Of a stretch of 64,000 nt of DNA, positions 62,749-64,000 are shown piece after piece. The DNA is from Bacteroides xylanisolvens XB1A (lineage in GTDB: Bacteria > Bacteroidota > Bacteroidia > Bacteroidales > Bacteroidaceae): assembly GCF_000210075.1 (NCBI RefSeq), contig NC_021017.1, forward strand, positions 5,827,428 to 5,891,427, given 5' to 3'. The notes under the pieces were generated by a model, which searched no databases, was not told the origin of the DNA, and was given only the letters and a program-made list of their open reading frames with translations. Position 1 is the first letter of the stretch, and each line of letters opens with the position of its first letter. The translations under genes were made by a program, and so were the position numbers.

Positions 62749-64000
62749 ATGAAGAATATAAAATATTTTGTTGGAGCTGTATGCCTGGCTCTATCGTTGA
62801 ATAGCTGTTCAGACTTTCTGAATGAGGAACCGGTAAGTGAAATTCCGGCAGGTGACATGTGGCAGACTGCCCGTGACGCTAAGGCAGGTATAAATGAAAT
62901 CTATGGATTGTTACGTTCCACTTTACGGGAGAACTATTTCTATTGGGGGGAGTTCCGTTCGGATAATGTAGCTCCCGGAGCACCGGTAATGGCCGATCAG
63001 GCACGTGTTATCAACAACCTAATGTCTACGGATGAGAAATGTGCAAAGTGGACGACTCTGTATCAGATGATTAACCAGGCAAATCTGGCTATTAAATATG
63101 TTCCTAATATCAGTATGCCTGATGTGGCAGACCGAAATGACTATCTCGGACAAGCTTATGCATTGCGTGCTTTGGCCTACTTCTATGCTATCCGTGTTTG
63201 GGGAGACGTACCTTTGTTTACAGAACCTACTGAAAAGTATTCGGAAGCCATCTACAAAGAGCGTACGGATAAAAACTACATTTTGGAACATGTCATTCTT
63301 CCGGACCTGAAGAAAGCGGAAAGCCTGATTAACCGTAACAAGAATTACGAACGCAAACGCATTTCTATCTGTGGCGTATGGGCCATCATGGCGGATGCTT
63401 ATATGTGGGCTAAAGAATATAATCTGGCCGACCAGACCATCGATAAGATGGCGACTATCGCTTCTAAAAAGGGCGGTCGTTTTGTAGACTTCGAACCTAA
63501 CATTGCTACTTGGCATACCATGTTTACGGAAGAGCTGACTAATAAACCTTCTGATGATACACCGGAAAATGATGAATATAACTCCAGAGAGTTTATTTTC
63601 CTTGTTCATTTCAACATGGATGAAGTCGGCACGAATGGTTACAGTTACATGTATCAATGGTTTTCCGGTTCAGGGAATCGTGCGGCAGTCATGTCTGATA
63701 AGTTTATGAGTATCTTTGATGAAAAGGATATGAAAGGTGATTTACGCAAAGATTATACGGTGAAGAATTACCAAAATGGAAATGAATTGCGTAAATATAT
63801 GGCAGGTGACATCAGTAACTCTTTGAATAAGACATGCGAAGTAGCCTATCCAATCTATCGTTACACAGATATGATGTTGTTGCAAGCTGAAGCTCGTGCT
63901 CATCAGGGAAAATGGGGGGAAGCTTTGGATTTAGTAAAAACTGTACGTGACCGTGCCGGATTGAATACACTGACTGAAAATGATTTTGCTTCAGAAGAAG
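62749..64000 (+). CDS. SusD/RagB-family lipoprotein (PUL 2), 3' end outside window
   Basis: At least 417 codons of a surface glycan-binding lipoprotein, open at the window edge. Signal peptide with lipobox LSLNSC; the mature part begins SDFLNEEPVSEIPAGDMWQT, typical of SusD. Helical repeats such as GQAYALRALAYFYAIRVWGDVPLF and YRYTDMMLLQAEARAHQGKWGEALDLV match the family. It should pair with the SusC encoded just upstream. The substrate cannot be inferred because the enzymes of the PUL lie beyond the window. Confidence 0.93.
   Translation, partial: MKNIKYFVGAVCLALSLNSCSDFLNEEPVSEIPAGDMWQTARDAKAGINEIYGLLRSTLRENYFYWGEFRSDNVAPGAPVMADQARVINNLMSTDEKCAKWTTLYQMINQANLAIKYVPNISMPDVADRNDYLGQAYALRALAYFYAIRVWGDVPLFTEPTEKYSEAIYKERTDKNYILEHVILPDLKKAESLINRNKNYERKRISICGVWAIMADAYMWAKEYNLADQTIDKMATIASKKGGRFVDFEPNIATWHTMFTEELTNKPSDDTPENDEYNSREFIFLVHFNMDEVGTNGYSYMYQWFSGSGNRAAVMSDKFMSIFDEKDMKGDLRKDYTVKNYQNGNELRKYMAGDISNSLNKTCEVAYPIYRYTDMMLLQAEARAHQGKWGEALDLVKTVRDRAGLNTLTENDFASEE

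Overview
The window looks like a chromosomal segment of a human-gut Bacteroides of the B. thetaiotaomicron group. The signs are TAnnTTTG-type -7 promoter boxes (several with TTTG 19-22 bp upstream), two polysaccharide utilization loci (PULs) with SusC/SusD pairs, a hybrid two-component regulator, NigD-like and DUF6242-like lipoproteins, and arginine synthesis through succinylated intermediates. From memory the gene order around the arg and rha clusters resembles B. thetaiotaomicron; no database was consulted.

Layout. 0-6.3 kb: efp and divergent rpmH, then a PASTA protein, rluD, ddl, an acyltransferase, a NigD-like lipoprotein and a rhodanese lipoprotein. 6.4-11.6 kb: argF', proA and proB, a class I/II aminotransferase and a small DUF2007 protein. 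11.6-18.7 kb: murI and the envelope cluster (two OmpH/Skp chaperones, BamA, UppS, DUF6242-like lipoprotein). 18.8-24.1 kb: ribD, prmC-recX, pyrE, an SRPBCC protein, argH, then tRNA-Gly(GCC) and tRNA-Leu(UAA). 24.3-33.5 kb: PUL 1, with ECF sigma, FecR anti-sigma, STN-containing SusC, SusD, a GH18 enzyme with an intact catalytic motif and a DUF1735/LamG lipoprotein; the content suggests host N-glycan foraging. 33.8-39.7 kb: an accessory island with RhuM, an ORF6N gene broken by a stop codon, a VapE/VirE primase-helicase module and a second DUF2007 gene. 39.8-47.9 kb: a proC, XRE-cupin and acyl-CoA synthetase unit, and the arg operon (argR, GNAT, argG, argC, four-helix-bundle gene, argD). 48.1-55.1 kb: rhamnose catabolism (rhaB, rhaA, rhaT, rhaD, fucO, rhaR). 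55.2-64 kb: start of PUL 2 (hybrid two-component system, SusC, SusD cut by the window end).

Most notable finds. (1) A 3.79-kb block at 35633-39422 is bounded by 116-bp imperfect inverted repeats of equal length. It holds a VapE-like primase-helicase gene, a small probable DNA-binding protein gene, four palindromes spaced exactly 22 bp apart, a second 22-bp direct repeat and a large imperfect inverted repeat, but no transposase or integrase. It looks like an undescribed non-autonomous replicative or mobile module. (2) A 440-bp element at 44172-44611 with 31-bp terminal inverted repeats (29/31 matching) encodes a four-helix-bundle (23S rRNA IVS-type) protein and sits between argC and argD inside the arginine operon.

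How the genes work together. argF', argH, argR-argD and the GNAT gene supply most of a succinylated arginine pathway; argB is not in the window. proB, proA and proC give complete proline synthesis. The rha genes convert L-rhamnose to DHAP and lactaldehyde and reduce the latter. uppS, murI, ddl, bamA and the OmpH genes serve envelope construction.
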